A DNA stretch of 64,000 bases from Hydractinia symbiolongicarpus (Eukaryota > Cnidaria > Hydrozoa > Anthoathecata > Hydractiniidae): contig NC_079887.1 of NCBI RefSeq assembly GCF_029227915.1, positions 992,001 through 1,056,000 of the forward strand, given 5' to 3'. The notes beneath the pieces are model-generated. The model saw only the letters and a program-made list of their open reading frames with translations, was not told the origin of the DNA and did no database searches. Shown here in pieces: positions 1 through 9,710 of the stretch (positions within the stretch are counted from its first letter, which is position 1; each line of letters starts with the position of its first letter). The translations under genes were made by a program, and so were the position numbers.

Positions 1-115
1 GATTTTTTAAATTATATTTTCACCACTAAAACGCATAAGACTTGTAGTTTTTAAAAATGTTTTCATTTTTGATGAGACGCTAAATAAAAGAAGTATAATC
101 GCCGGCAAACGAAAA

Positions 116-149
116 CCCGCGATTTCCCGTAAATCCCGGGCTTGGCCCG
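116..149 (+). other. Four CCCG blocks spaced about 10 bp, ending in a GC hairpin (exemplar)
   Basis: CCCG starts at 116, 126, 135 and 146, spacings of 10, 9 and 11, close to one helical turn. The last two blocks form CGGGC (137-141), TTG, GCCCG (145-149), a perfect 5-bp stem with a 3-base loop. The segment is the GC-rich core of every monomer. Types H, D and A lose part of the hairpin (GGACTC), and J loses its right arm (TTAGCAGG). Confidence 0.75.
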
Positions 150-402
150 TATAGTCAAAAGCATACAAAGAAAGTACCCAGGGAGTAAACTCATTTCCAG
201 AACGATTTTTTAAATTATTTTTTCACCACTAAAACGCATAAGACTTGTAGTTTTTAAAATTGTTTTCATTTTTGATGAGACGCTGAATAAAAGAAGTTTA
301 ATCGCCGGCAAACGAAAATCCGCGATTTCCCGTAAATCCCGGACTCGGCCCGTATAGTCAAAAGTATTCAAAGAAAGTACCCAGGGGTAAACTCATTTCC
401 CG

Positions 403-605
403 AACGATTATTTAAATTATTTTTTCACCGCTAAAACGCATGAGACTTGTAGTTTTCAAAAATGTTTTCATTTTTGATGAGACGCTTAATGAAAGAGGTT
501 TAATCGCCGGCAAACGAAATCCCGCGTTTTCCCGTAAATCCGGGGCTTGGCCCGTATAGTCGAATGTATACAAAGAAAGTACCCTGTGAGTAAACTCATT
601 TCCAG
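403..605 (+). repeat. Monomer type B exemplar (TTAATGAAAGAGG type)
   Basis: This 203-bp unit is marked by CACCGCTAAAACG, CTTAATGAAAGAGG, AAATCCCGCGTTTTCCCG and CCGGGGCTTGG. It lacks the AATAAA hexamer found in most other types. It usually starts with ATTATTTAAATT or ATTTTTTAAATT and ends CCCTGTGAGTAAACTCATTTCCAG. Near-identical copies recur across the array, for example near 1618, 9711, 14574, 15788, 22268, 24292, 27531, 35433, 39282 and 45723. Its complement is open over one unit and gives the recurring 73-codon frame, which I regard as non-coding. Confidence 0.9.
456..477 (+). other. 22-bp dyad with TTTT loop (exemplar; one per monomer)
   Basis: In type B the arms are TCAAAAATG and CATTTTTGA around TTTT: a perfect 9-bp inverted repeat with a 4-base loop. 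Units with TTTTTAAAAATG keep 7 perfect pairs plus a T-G opposition and one more A-T pair. Types C, H and I, and the TGTTCC, TTTCC and TGTGTTC variants, break one or two pairs. The same position recurs in nearly every monomer. It could form a cruciform in DNA or a hairpin in RNA, or bind a dimeric protein; none of these is shown. Confidence 0.8.
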
Positions 606-807
606 AACGATTTTTTAAATTATTTTTCACCACTAAAACGCATGAGACTTGTAGTTTTCAAAAATGTTTTCTTTTTTGATGAGACGCTGAATAAAAGAAG
701 TTTAATCGCCGGCAAACGAAAACCCGCGATTTCCCGTAAATCCCGGGCTTGGCACGTATAGCCGAATGTATACAAAGAAAGTACCCTGTTAGTAAACTCA
801 TTTCCAG
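606..807 (+). repeat. Monomer type I exemplar (TTTTCTTTTTTGATG type)
   Basis: This 202-bp unit is marked by a one-base-shorter left AT block (AAATTATTTTTCACC), by TTTTCTTTTTTGATG in place of TTTTCATTTTTGATG, and by CTTGGCACGTATAGCCGAATG. It almost always follows a type B unit and precedes C or A, for example at 1821, 14777, 24497 and 27736. A derivative with TTTTCTATTTTGATG (I') replaces it at 39.5-49.5 kb. Confidence 0.85.
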
Positions 808-1010
808 AACGATTTTTTAATTTACTTTTTCACCACTAAAACGCATGAGACTTGTAGTTTTTAAAAATGTTTTCATTTTCGATGAGACGCTGAATAAAAG
901 AAGTTTAATCGCCAACAAACGAAAACCTGTGATTTCCCGTAAATCCTGGACTCCGCCCGTATAGTCAAAAGTATACAAAGAAACGACCCAGGGAGTAAAC
1001 TCATTTCCCG
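808..1010 (+). repeat. Monomer type A exemplar (CGCCAACAAACG type)
   Basis: This 203-bp unit is marked by TTTAATTTACTTTTTCACC, CATTTTCGATGAG, CGCCAACAAACG in place of CGCCGGCAAACG, AATCCTGGACTCAGCCCG, and AAACGACCC or AATGTACCC near its end. The change from CCGGC to CCAAC removes the GCCGGC palindrome and one CpG. It recurs at 3239, 4252, 10319, 10928, 24899 and 28138. A form with CATTTTTGATG (A') is common from 36.4 to 48.4 kb. Confidence 0.88.
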
Positions 1011-1212
1011 AACGATTTTTTAAATTATTTTTTCAACACTAAAACGCATGAGACTTGTAGTTTTCAAAAATGTTTTCATTTTTGATGAGACGCTGAATAA
1101 AAGCAGTTTAATCGCCGGCAAACGAAAACCTGCGATTTCCCTAAATCCTGGACTCGGCCCGTATAGTCAAAATTATACAAAGAAAGTACCAAGGGAGTAA
1201 ACTCATTTCCAG
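1011..1212 (+). repeat. Monomer type D exemplar (CAACACT / GCGATTTCCCTAAATCC type)
   Basis: This 202-bp unit is marked by TTTCAACACTAAAACG, AATAAAAGCAGTTTAATCG, a one-base deletion giving GATTTCCCTAAATCC, GACTCGGCCCG and GTACCAAGGGAGT. In the 4.8-9.0 kb region a sub-variant has ATGTTTCCATTTTT (4921, 5730, 6539, 7953 and 8963). The deletion explains why it is 202 rather than 203 bp. Confidence 0.88.
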
Positions 1213-1415
1213 AACGATTTTTTAAATTATATTTTCACCACTAAAACGCATAAGACTTGTAGTTTTTAAAAATGTTTTCATTTTTGATGAGACGCTAAAT
1301 AAAAGAAGTTTAATCGCCGGCAAACGAAAAACCGCGATTTCCCGTAAATCCCGGGCTTGGCCCGTATAGTCAAAAGCATACAAAGAAAGTACCCAGGGAG
1401 TAAACTCATTTCCAG
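1213..1415 (+). repeat. Monomer type F exemplar (TTATATTTTCACC / GCTAAATAAAAG type)
   Basis: This 203-bp unit is marked by AAATTATATTTTCACCACT, CGCATAAGACTTG, GACGCTAAATAAAAG, and a right half with CCCGCGATTTCCCG and CCCGGGCTTGGCCCG. It typically follows D and precedes H, as in the D-F-H-B strings at 1011-1820, 21660-22471 and 26923-27735. A hybrid, type K, combines the F left end with the D right end (5063, 5872, 6681). Confidence 0.87.
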
Positions 1416-1617
1416 AACAATTTTTTAAATTATTTTTTCACCACTAAAACGCATAAGACTTGTAGTTTTTAAAATTGTTTTCATTTTTGATGAGACGCTG
1501 AATAAAAGAAGTTTAATCGCCGGCAAACGAAAATCCGCGATTTCCCGTAAATCCCGGACTCGGCCCGTATAGTCAAAAGTATACAAAGAAAGTACCCAGG
1601 GGTAAACTCATTTCCCG
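1416..1617 (+). repeat. Monomer type H exemplar (TTAAAATTGTTTTC type)
   Basis: This 202-bp unit is marked by CGCATAAGACTTG, TTTAAAATTGTTTTC (or AAAATTATTTTC at 22-32 kb), AAAATCCGCGATTTCCCG, CCCGGACT(C/T)GGCCCG and a one-base-shorter tail ACCCAGGGGTAAACTC. It commonly precedes B. A relative with GGCAAACTAAAATCCGCG (type L) belongs to the 7.1-9.6 kb 5-mer. Confidence 0.85.
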
Positions 1618-2427
1618 AACGATTATTTAAATTATTTTTTCACCGCTAAAACGCATGAGACTTGTAGTTTTCAAAAATGTTTTCATTTTTGATGAGACGC
1701 TTAATGAAAGAGGTTTAATCGCCGGCAAACGAAATCCCGCGTTTTCCCGTAAATCCGGGGCTTGGCCCGTATAGTCGAATGTATACAAAGAAAGTACCCT
1801 GTGAGTAAACTCATTTCCAGAACGATTTTTTAAATTATTTTTCACCACTAAAACGCATGAGACTTGTAGTTTTCAAAAATGTTTTCTTTTTTGATGAGAC
1901 GCTGAATAAAAGAAGTTTAATCGCCGGCAAACGAAAACCCGCGATTTCCCGTAAATCCCGGGCTTGGCACGTATAGCCGAATGTATACAAAGAAAGTACC
2001 CTGTTAGTAAACTCATTTCCAGAACGATTTTTTAATTTACTTTTTCACCACTAAAACGCATGAGACTTGTAGTTTTTAAAAATGTTTTCATTTTCGATGA
2101 GACGCTGAATAAAAGAAGTTTAATCGCCAACAAACGAAAACCTGTGATTTCCCGTAAATCCTGGACTCAGCCCGTATAGTCAAAAGTATACAAAGAAACG
2201 ACCCAGGGAGTAAACTCATTTCCCGAACGATTTTTTAAATTATTTTTTCAACACTAAAACGCATGAGACTTGTAGTTTTCAAAAATGTTTTCGTTTTTGA
2301 TGAGACGCTGAATAAAAGCAGTTTAATCGCCGGCAAACGAAAACCTGCGATTTCCCTAAATCCTGGACTCGGCCCGTATAGTCAAAAGTATACAAAGAAA
2401 GTACCAAGGGAGTAAACTCATTTCCAG

Positions 2428-4657
2428 AACGATTTTTTAAATTATATTTTCACCACTAAAACGCAGAAGACTTGTAGTTTTTAAAAATGTTTTCATTTTT
2501 GATGAGACGATAAATAAAAGAAGTTTAATCGCCGGCAAACGAAAACCCGCGATTTCCCGTAAATCCCGGGCTTGGCACGTATAGCCGAATGTATACAAAG
2601 AAAGTACCCTGTTAGTAAACTCATTTCCAGAACGATTTTTTAATTTACTTTTTCACCACTAAAACGCATGAGACTTGTAGTTTTTAAAAATGTTTTCATT
2701 TTCGATGAGACCCTGAATAAAAGAAGTTTAATCGCCAACAAACGAAAACCTGTGATTTCCCGTAAATCCTGGACTCAGCCCGTATAGTCAAAAGTATACA
2801 AAGAAACGACCCAGGGAGTAAACTCATTTCCCGAACGATTTTTTAAATTATTTTTTCACCACTAAAACGCATGAGACTTGTAGTTTTCAAAAATGTTTTC
2901 TTTTTTGATGAGACGCTGAATAAAAGAAGTTTAATCGCCGGCAAACGAAATCCCGCGTTTTCCCGTAAATCCGGGGCTTGGCCCGTATAGTCGAATGTAT
3001 ACAAAGAAAGTACCCTGTGAGTAAACTCATTTCCAGAACGATTTTTTAAATTATTTTTCACCACTAAAACGCATGAGACTTGTAGTTTTCAAAAATGTTT
3101 TCTTTTTTGATGAGACGCTGAATAAAAGAAGTTTAATCGCCGGCAAACGAAAACCCGCGATTTCCCGTAAATCCCGGGCTTGGCACGTATAGCCGAATGT
3201 ATACAAAGAAAGTACCCTGTTAGTAAACTCATTTCCAGAACGATTTTTTAATTTACTTTTTCACCACTAAAACGCATGAGACTTGTAGTTTTTAAAAATG
3301 TTTTCATTTTTGATGAGACGCTGAATAAAAGAAGTTTAATCGCCAACAAACGAAAACCTGTGATTTCCCGTAAATCCTGGACTCAGCCCGTATAGTCAAA
3401 AGTATACAAAGAAACGACCCAGGGAGTAAACTCATTTCCCGAACGATTTTTTAAATTATTTTTTCACCACTAAAACGCATGAGACTTGTAGTTTTCAAAA
3501 TTGTTTTCATTTTTGATGAGACGCTGAATAAAAGAAGTTTAATCGCCGGCAAACCAAAACCCGCGATTTCCCGTAAATCCCGGGCTTAGCAGGTATAGTC
3601 GAATGTATACAAAGAAAGTACCCTGTGAGTAAACTCATTTCCAGAACGATTTTTTAAATTATTGTTTCACCACTAAAGCCCATGAGACTTGTAGTTTTTA
3701 AAAATGTTTTCATTTTTGATGAGACGCTGAATAAAAGAAGTTTAATCGCCGGCAAACGAAAATCCGCGATTTCCCGTAAATCCCGGACTCGGCCCGTATA
3801 GTCAAAAGTATACAAAGAAAGTACCAAGGGGTAAACTCATTTCCCGAACGATTATTTAAATTATTTTTTCACCGCTAAAACGCATGAGACTTGTAGTTTT
3901 CAAAAATGTTTTCATTTTTGATGAGACGCTGAACAAAAGAAGTTTAATCGCCGGCAAACGAAAATACGCTATTTCCCGTAAATCCCGGACTCGGCCCGTA
4001 TAGTCAAAAGTATACAAGGAAAGTACCCAGGGGTAAACTCATTTCCCGAACGATTATTTAAATTATTTTTTCACCGCTAAAACGCATGAGACTTGTAGTT
4101 TTCAAAAATATTTTCATATTTGATGGGACGCTGAAAAAAAGAAGTTTAATCGCCTGCAAAGAAAAATCCGCGATTTCCCGAAAATCCCAGGCTTGGCCCG
4201 TATAGTCAAAAGTATACAAAGAAAGTACCCAGGGAGTAAACTCATTTCCCGAACGATTTTTTAATTTACTTTTTCACCACTAAAACGCATGAGACTTGTA
4301 GTTTTTAAAAATGTTTTCATTTTCGATGAGACGCTGAATAAAAGAAGTTTAATCGCCAACAAACGAAAACCTGTGATTTCCCGTAAATCCTGGACTCAGC
4401 CCGTATAGTCAAAAGTATACAAAGAAACGACCCAGGGAGTAAACTCATTTCCCGAACGATTTTTTAAATTATTTTTTCACCACTAAAACGCATGAGACTT
4501 GTAGTTTTCAAAATTGTTTTCATTTTTGATGAGACGCTGAATAAAAGAGGTTTAATCGCCGGCAAACCAAAACCCGCGATTTCCCGTAAATCCCGGGCTT
4601 AGCAGGTATAGTCGAATGTATACAAAGAAATTACACTGTGAGTAAACTCATTTCCAG
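2428..4657 (+). repeat. Mosaic satellite segment with recombinant monomers
   Basis: This segment starts as a third 6-mer copy (type F at 2428) but switches to type I sequence inside that unit near 2570. It then runs A, I/B hybrid, I, A, J, E, B-like, C, A, J. The A-J-E string at 3239 recurs at 4252, so there is a weak 5-mer period of about 1013 bp. It contains no non-satellite sequence. Confidence 0.85.
3442..3644 (+). repeat. Monomer type J exemplar (GGCAAACCAAAACCC / CTTAGCAGG type)
   Basis: This 203-bp unit is marked by CAAAATTGTTTTCATTTTTG, GGCAAACCAAAACCCGCG and CCCGGGCTTAGCAGGTATAGTCG. It follows A and precedes E here, near 4455, 25102, 28341 and 33406. The CTTAGCAGG change destroys the right arm of the GC hairpin that other types carry. 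Confidence 0.83.
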
Positions 4658-7084
4658 AACGATTTTTTTTAATTATTGTTTCACCACTAAAGCCCATGAG
4701 ACTTGTAGTTTTTAAAAATGTTTTCATTTTTGATGAGACGCTGAATAAAAGAGGTTTAATCGCCGGCAAACGAAAACCCGCGATTTCCCGTACATCCCGG
4801 CTTGGCCCGTATAGTCAAAAGTATACAAAGAAAGTACCCAGGGAGTAAACTCATTTCCCGAACGATTTTTTAAATTATTTTTTCAACACTAAAACGCATG
4901 AGACTTGTAGTTTTCAAAAATGTTTCCATTTTTGATGAGACGCTGAATAAAAGCAGTTTAATCGCCGGCAAACGAAAACCTGCGATTTCCCTAAATCCCG
5001 GACTCGGCCCGTATAGTCAAAAGTATACAAAGAAAGTACCAAGGGAGTAAACTCATTTCCAGAACGATTTTTTAAATTATATTTTCACCACTAAAACGCA
5101 TAAGACTTGTAGTTTTCAAAATTGTTTTCATTTTTGATGAGACGCTGAATAAAAGCAGTTTAATCGCCGGCAAACGAAAACCTGCGATTTCCCTAAATCC
5201 CGGAATCGGCCCGTATAGTCAAAAGTATACAAAGAAAGTACCAAGGGAGTAAACTCATTTCCAGAACGATTTTTTAAATTATATTTTCACCACTAAAACG
5301 CATAAGACTTGTAGTTTTTAAAAATGTTTTCATTTTTGATGAGACGCTAAATAAAAGAAGTTTAATCGCCGGCAAACGAAAACCCGCGAATTCCCGTAAA
5401 TCCCGGGCTTAGCAGGTATAGTCGAATGTATACAAAGAAATTACACTGTGAGTAAACCCATTTCCAGAACGATTTTTTAAATTATTGTTTCACCACTAAA
5501 GCCCATGAGACTTGTAGTTTTTAAAAATGTTTTCATTTTTGATGAGACGCTGAATAAAAGAAGTTTAATCGCCGGCAAACGAAAACCCGCGATTTCCCGT
5601 ACATCCCGGCTTGGCCCGTATAGTCAAAAGTATACAAAGAAAGTACCCAGGGAGTAAACTCATTTCCCGAACGATTTTTTAAATTATTTTTTCAACACTA
5701 AAACGCATGAGACTTGTAGTTTTCAAAAATGTTTCCATTTTTGATGAGACGCTGAATAAAAGCAGTTTAATCGCCGGCAAACGAAAACCTGCGATTTCCC
5801 TAAATCCCGGACTCGGCCCGTATAGTCAAAAGTATACAAAGAAAGTACCAAGGGAGTAAACTCATTTCCAGAACGATTTTTTAAATTATATTTTCACCAC
5901 TAAAACGCATAAGACTTGTAGTTTTCAAAATTGTTTTCATTTTTGATGAGACGCTGAATAAAAGCAGTTTAATCGCCGGTAAACGAAAACCTGCGATTTC
6001 CCTAAATCCCGGACTCGGCCCGTATAGTCAAAAGTATACAAAGAAAGTACCAAGGGAGTAAACTCATTTCCAGAACGATTTTTTAAATTATATTTTCACC
6101 ACTAAAACGCATAAGACTTGTAGTTTTTAAAAATGTTTTCATTTTTGATGAGACGCTAAATAAAAGAAGTTTAATCGCCGGCAAACGAAAACCCCCGATT
6201 TCCCGTAAATCCCGGGCTTAGCAGGTATAGTCGAATGTATACAAAGAAATTACACTGTGAGTAAACTCATTTCCAGAACGATTTTTTAAATTATTGTTTC
6301 ACCACTAAAGCCCATGAGACTTGTAGTTTTTAAAAATGTTTTCATTTTTGATGAGACGCTGAATAAAAGAACTTTAATCGCCGGCAAACGAAAACCCGCG
6401 ATTTCCCGTACATCCCGGCTTGGCCCGTATAGTCAAAAGTATACAAAGAAAGTACCCAGGGAGTAAACTCATTTCCCGAACGATTTTTTAAATTATTTTT
6501 TCAACACTAAAACGCATGAGACTTGTAGTTTTCAAAAATGTTTCCATTTTTGATGAGACGCTGAATAAAAGCAGTTTAATCGCCGGCAAACGAAAACCTG
6601 CGATTTCCCTAAATCCCGGACTCGGCCCGTATAGTCAAAAGTATACAAAGAAAGTACCAAGGGAGTAAACTCATTCCCAGAACGATTTTTTAAATTATAT
6701 TTTCACCACTAAAACGCATAAGACTTGTAGTTTTCAAAATTGTTTTCATTTTTGATGAGACGCTGAATAAAAGCAGTTTAATCGCCAGCAAACGAAAACC
6801 TGCGATTTCCCTAAATCCCGGACTCGGCCCGTATAGTCAAAAGTATACAAAGAAAGTACCAAGGGAGTAAACTCATTTCCAGAACGATTTTTTAAATTAT
6901 ATTTTCACCACTAAAACGCATAAGACTTGTAGTTTTTAAAAATGTTTTCATTTTTGATGAGACGCTAAATAAAAGAAGTTTAATCGCCGGCAAACGAAAA
7001 CCCGCGATTTCCCGTAAATCCCGGCCTTGGCCGTATAGTCAAAAGTATACAAAGAAAGTACCCAGGGAGTAAACTCATTTCCAG
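4658..7084 (+). repeat. 4-mer HOR, three copies of about 809 bp (E-D-K-F)
   Basis: Copies lie at 4658-5467, 5468-6276 and 6277-7084. The diagnostic ATGTTTCCATT of the D member appears at 4921, 5730 and 6539, exactly 809 bp apart each time. The K member is an F/D recombinant and is found only in this and the next block. Copies 1 and 2 end the F member differently from copy 3, which has CCGGCCTTGGCCG, the variant that seeds the next block. Confidence 0.92.
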
Positions 7085-9710
7085 AACGATTTTTTAAATT
7101 ATTTTTTCACCACTAAAACGCATAAGACTTGTAGTTTTTAAAAATGTTTTCATTTTTGATGAGGCGCTGAATAAAAGAAGTTTAATCGCCGGCAAACTAA
7201 AATCCGCGATTTCCCGTAAATCCCGGACTCGGCCCGTATAGTCAAAAGTATACAAAGAAAGTACCCAGGGGTAAACTCATTTCCCGAACGATTTATTAAA
7301 TTATTTTTTCACCGCTAAAACGCATGAGACTTGTAGTTTTCAAAAATGTTTTCATTTTTGATGAGACGCTAAATAAAAGAAGTTTAATCGCCGGCAAACG
7401 AAAACCCGCGATTTCCCGTAAATCCCGGCCTTGGCCGTATAGTCAAAAGTATACAAAGAAAGTACCCAGGGAGTAAACTCATTTCCAGAACGATTTTTTA
7501 AATTATTTTTTCACCACTAAAACGCATAAGACTTGTAGTTTTTAAAAATGTTTTCATTTTTGATGAGGCGCTGAATAAAAGAAGTTTAATCGCCGGCAAA
7601 CTAAAATCCGCGATTTCACGTAAATCCCGGACTCGGCCCGTATAGTCAAAAGTATACAAAGAAAGTACCCAGGGGTAAACTCATTTCCCGAACGATTTAT
7701 TAAATTATTTTTTCACCGCTAAAACGCATGAGACTTGTAGTTTTCAAAAATGTTTTCATTTTTGATGAGACGCTTAATGAAAGAGGTTTAATCGCCGGCA
7801 AACGAAAACCCGCGATTTCCCGTACATCCCGGCTTGGCCCGTATAGTCAAAAGTATACAAAGAAAGTACCCAGGGAGTAAACTCATTTCCCGAACGATTT
7901 TTTAAATTATTTTTTCAACACTAAAACGCATGAGACTTGTAGTTTTCAAAAATGTTTCCATTTTTGATGAGACGCTGAATAAAAGCAGTTTAATCGCCGG
8001 CAAACGAAAACCTGCGATTTCCCTAAATCCCGGACTCGGCCCGTATAGTCAAAAGTATACAAAGAAAGTACCAAGGGAGTAAACTCATTCCCAGAACGAT
8101 TTTTTAAATTATATTTTCACCACTAAAACGCATAAGACTTGTAGTTTTCAAAATTGTTTTCATTTTTGATGAGACGCTGAATAAAAGCAGTTTAATCGCC
8201 AGCAAACGAAAACCTGCGATTTCCCTAAATCCCGGACTCGGCCCGTATAGTCAAAAGTATACAAAGAAAGTACCAAGGGAGTAAACTCATTTCCAGAACG
8301 ATTTTTTAAATTATATTTTCACCACTAAAACGCATAAGACTTGTAGTTTTTAAAAATGTTTTCATTTTTGATGAGACGCTAAATAAAAGAAGTTTAATCG
8401 CCGGCAAACGAAAACCCGCGATTTCCCGTAAATCCCGGCCTTGGCCGTATAGTCAAAAGTATACAAAGAAAGTACCCAGGGAGTAAACTCATTTCTAGAA
8501 CGATTTTTTTAATTATTTTTTCACCACTAAAACGCATAAGACTTGTAGTTTTTAAAAATGTTTTCATTTTTGATGAGACGCTGAATAAAAGAAGTTTAAT
8601 CGCCGGCAAACTAAAATCCGCGATTTCCCGTAAATCCCGGACTCGGCCCGTATAGTCAAAAGTATACAAAGAAAGTACCCAGGGGTAAACTCATTTCCCG
8701 AACGATTTATTAAATTATTTTTTCACCGCTAAAACGCATGAGACTTGTAGTTTTCAAAAATGTTTTCATTTTTGATGAGACGCTTAATGAAAGAGGTTTA
8801 ATCGCCGGCAAACGAAAACCCGCGATTTCCCGTACATCCCGGCTTGGCCCGTATAGTCAAAAGTATACAAAGAAAGTACCCAGGGAGTAAACTCATTTCC
8901 TGAACGATTTTTTAAATTATTTTTTCAACACTAAAACGCATGAGACTTGTAGTTTTCAAAAATGTTTCCATTTTTGATGAGACGCTGAATAAAAGCAGTT
9001 TAATCGCCGGCAAACGAAAACCTGCGATTTCCCTAAATCCCGGACTCGGCCCGTATAGTCAAAAGTATACAAAGAAAGTACCAAGGGAGTAAACTCATTC
9101 CCAGAACGATTTTTTAAATTATATTTTCACCACTAAAACGCATAAGACTTGTAGTTTTCAAAATTGTTTTCATTTTTGATGAGACGCTGAATAAAAGCAG
9201 TTTAATCGCCAGCAAACGAAAACCTGCGATTTCCCTAAATCCCGGACTCGGCCCGTATAGTCAAAAGTATACAAAGAAAGTACCAAGGGAGTAAACTCAT
9301 TTCCAGAACGATTTTTTAAATTATATTTTCACCACTAAAACGCATAAGACTTGTAGTTTTTAAAAATGTTTTCATTTTTGATGAGACGCTAAATAAAAGA
9401 AGTTTAATCGCCGGCAAACGAAAACCCGCGATTTCCCGTAAATCCCGGCCTTGGCCGTATAGTCAAAAGTATACAAAGAAAGTACCCAGGGAGTAAACTC
9501 ATTTCCAGAACGATTTTTTAAATTATTTTTTCACCACTAAAACGCATAAGACTTGTAGTTTTTAAAAATGTTTTCATTTTTGATGAGACGCTGAATAAAA
9601 GAAGTTTAATCGCCGGCAAACTAAAATCCGCGATTTACCGTAAATCCCAGACTCGGCCCGTATAGTCAAAAGTATACAAAGAAAGTACCCAGGGGTAAAC
9701 TCATTTCCCG
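7085..9710 (+). repeat. 5-mer HOR, two full copies of 1010 bp plus flanking partials
   Basis: The order L, B-like, D, K, F fills 7489-8498 and 8499-9508. A further L-B pair precedes it (7085-7488) and an L follows it (9509). L is marked by GGCAAACTAAAATCCGCG, F by CCGGCCTTGGCCG. Three of the five members are those of the neighbouring 4-mer, so this HOR looks derived from it by exchanging E for an L-B pair. Confidence 0.9.

Larger units (their letters stand above)
1..2427 (+). repeat. 6-mer HOR, two copies of about 1215 bp (F-H-B-I-A-D)
   Basis: Six monomers in the order F, H, B, I, A, D occupy 1-1212 (the first lacks its first 3 bases) and repeat at 1213-2427. I noticed only a handful of base differences between the copies, for example AGTATAATC versus AGTTTAATC near 92, CTCCGCCCG versus CTCAGCCCG, and TTTTCATTTT versus TTTTCGTTTT near 2290. 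Monomers within one copy differ far more, which is the signature of recent amplification of the whole 6-mer. Confidence 0.93.

Noticed and set aside
125-141. CENP-B box in the GC-rich core
   Set aside because: The 17-bp stretch matches only 6 of the 9 core positions of the mammalian box (CG and CGGG fit; TT and the central A do not). The reverse strand near TTCGTTTGCCGGCG also fails at the CGGG part. It is too weak to call.
412-633. Recurring 73-codon minus-strand reading frame as a conserved small protein family
   Set aside because: It is simply the complement of a type B monomer. Overlapping frames are open on the other strand, the frame is lost at each 202/203-bp junction, and there is no start context, signal or domain that sets it apart.
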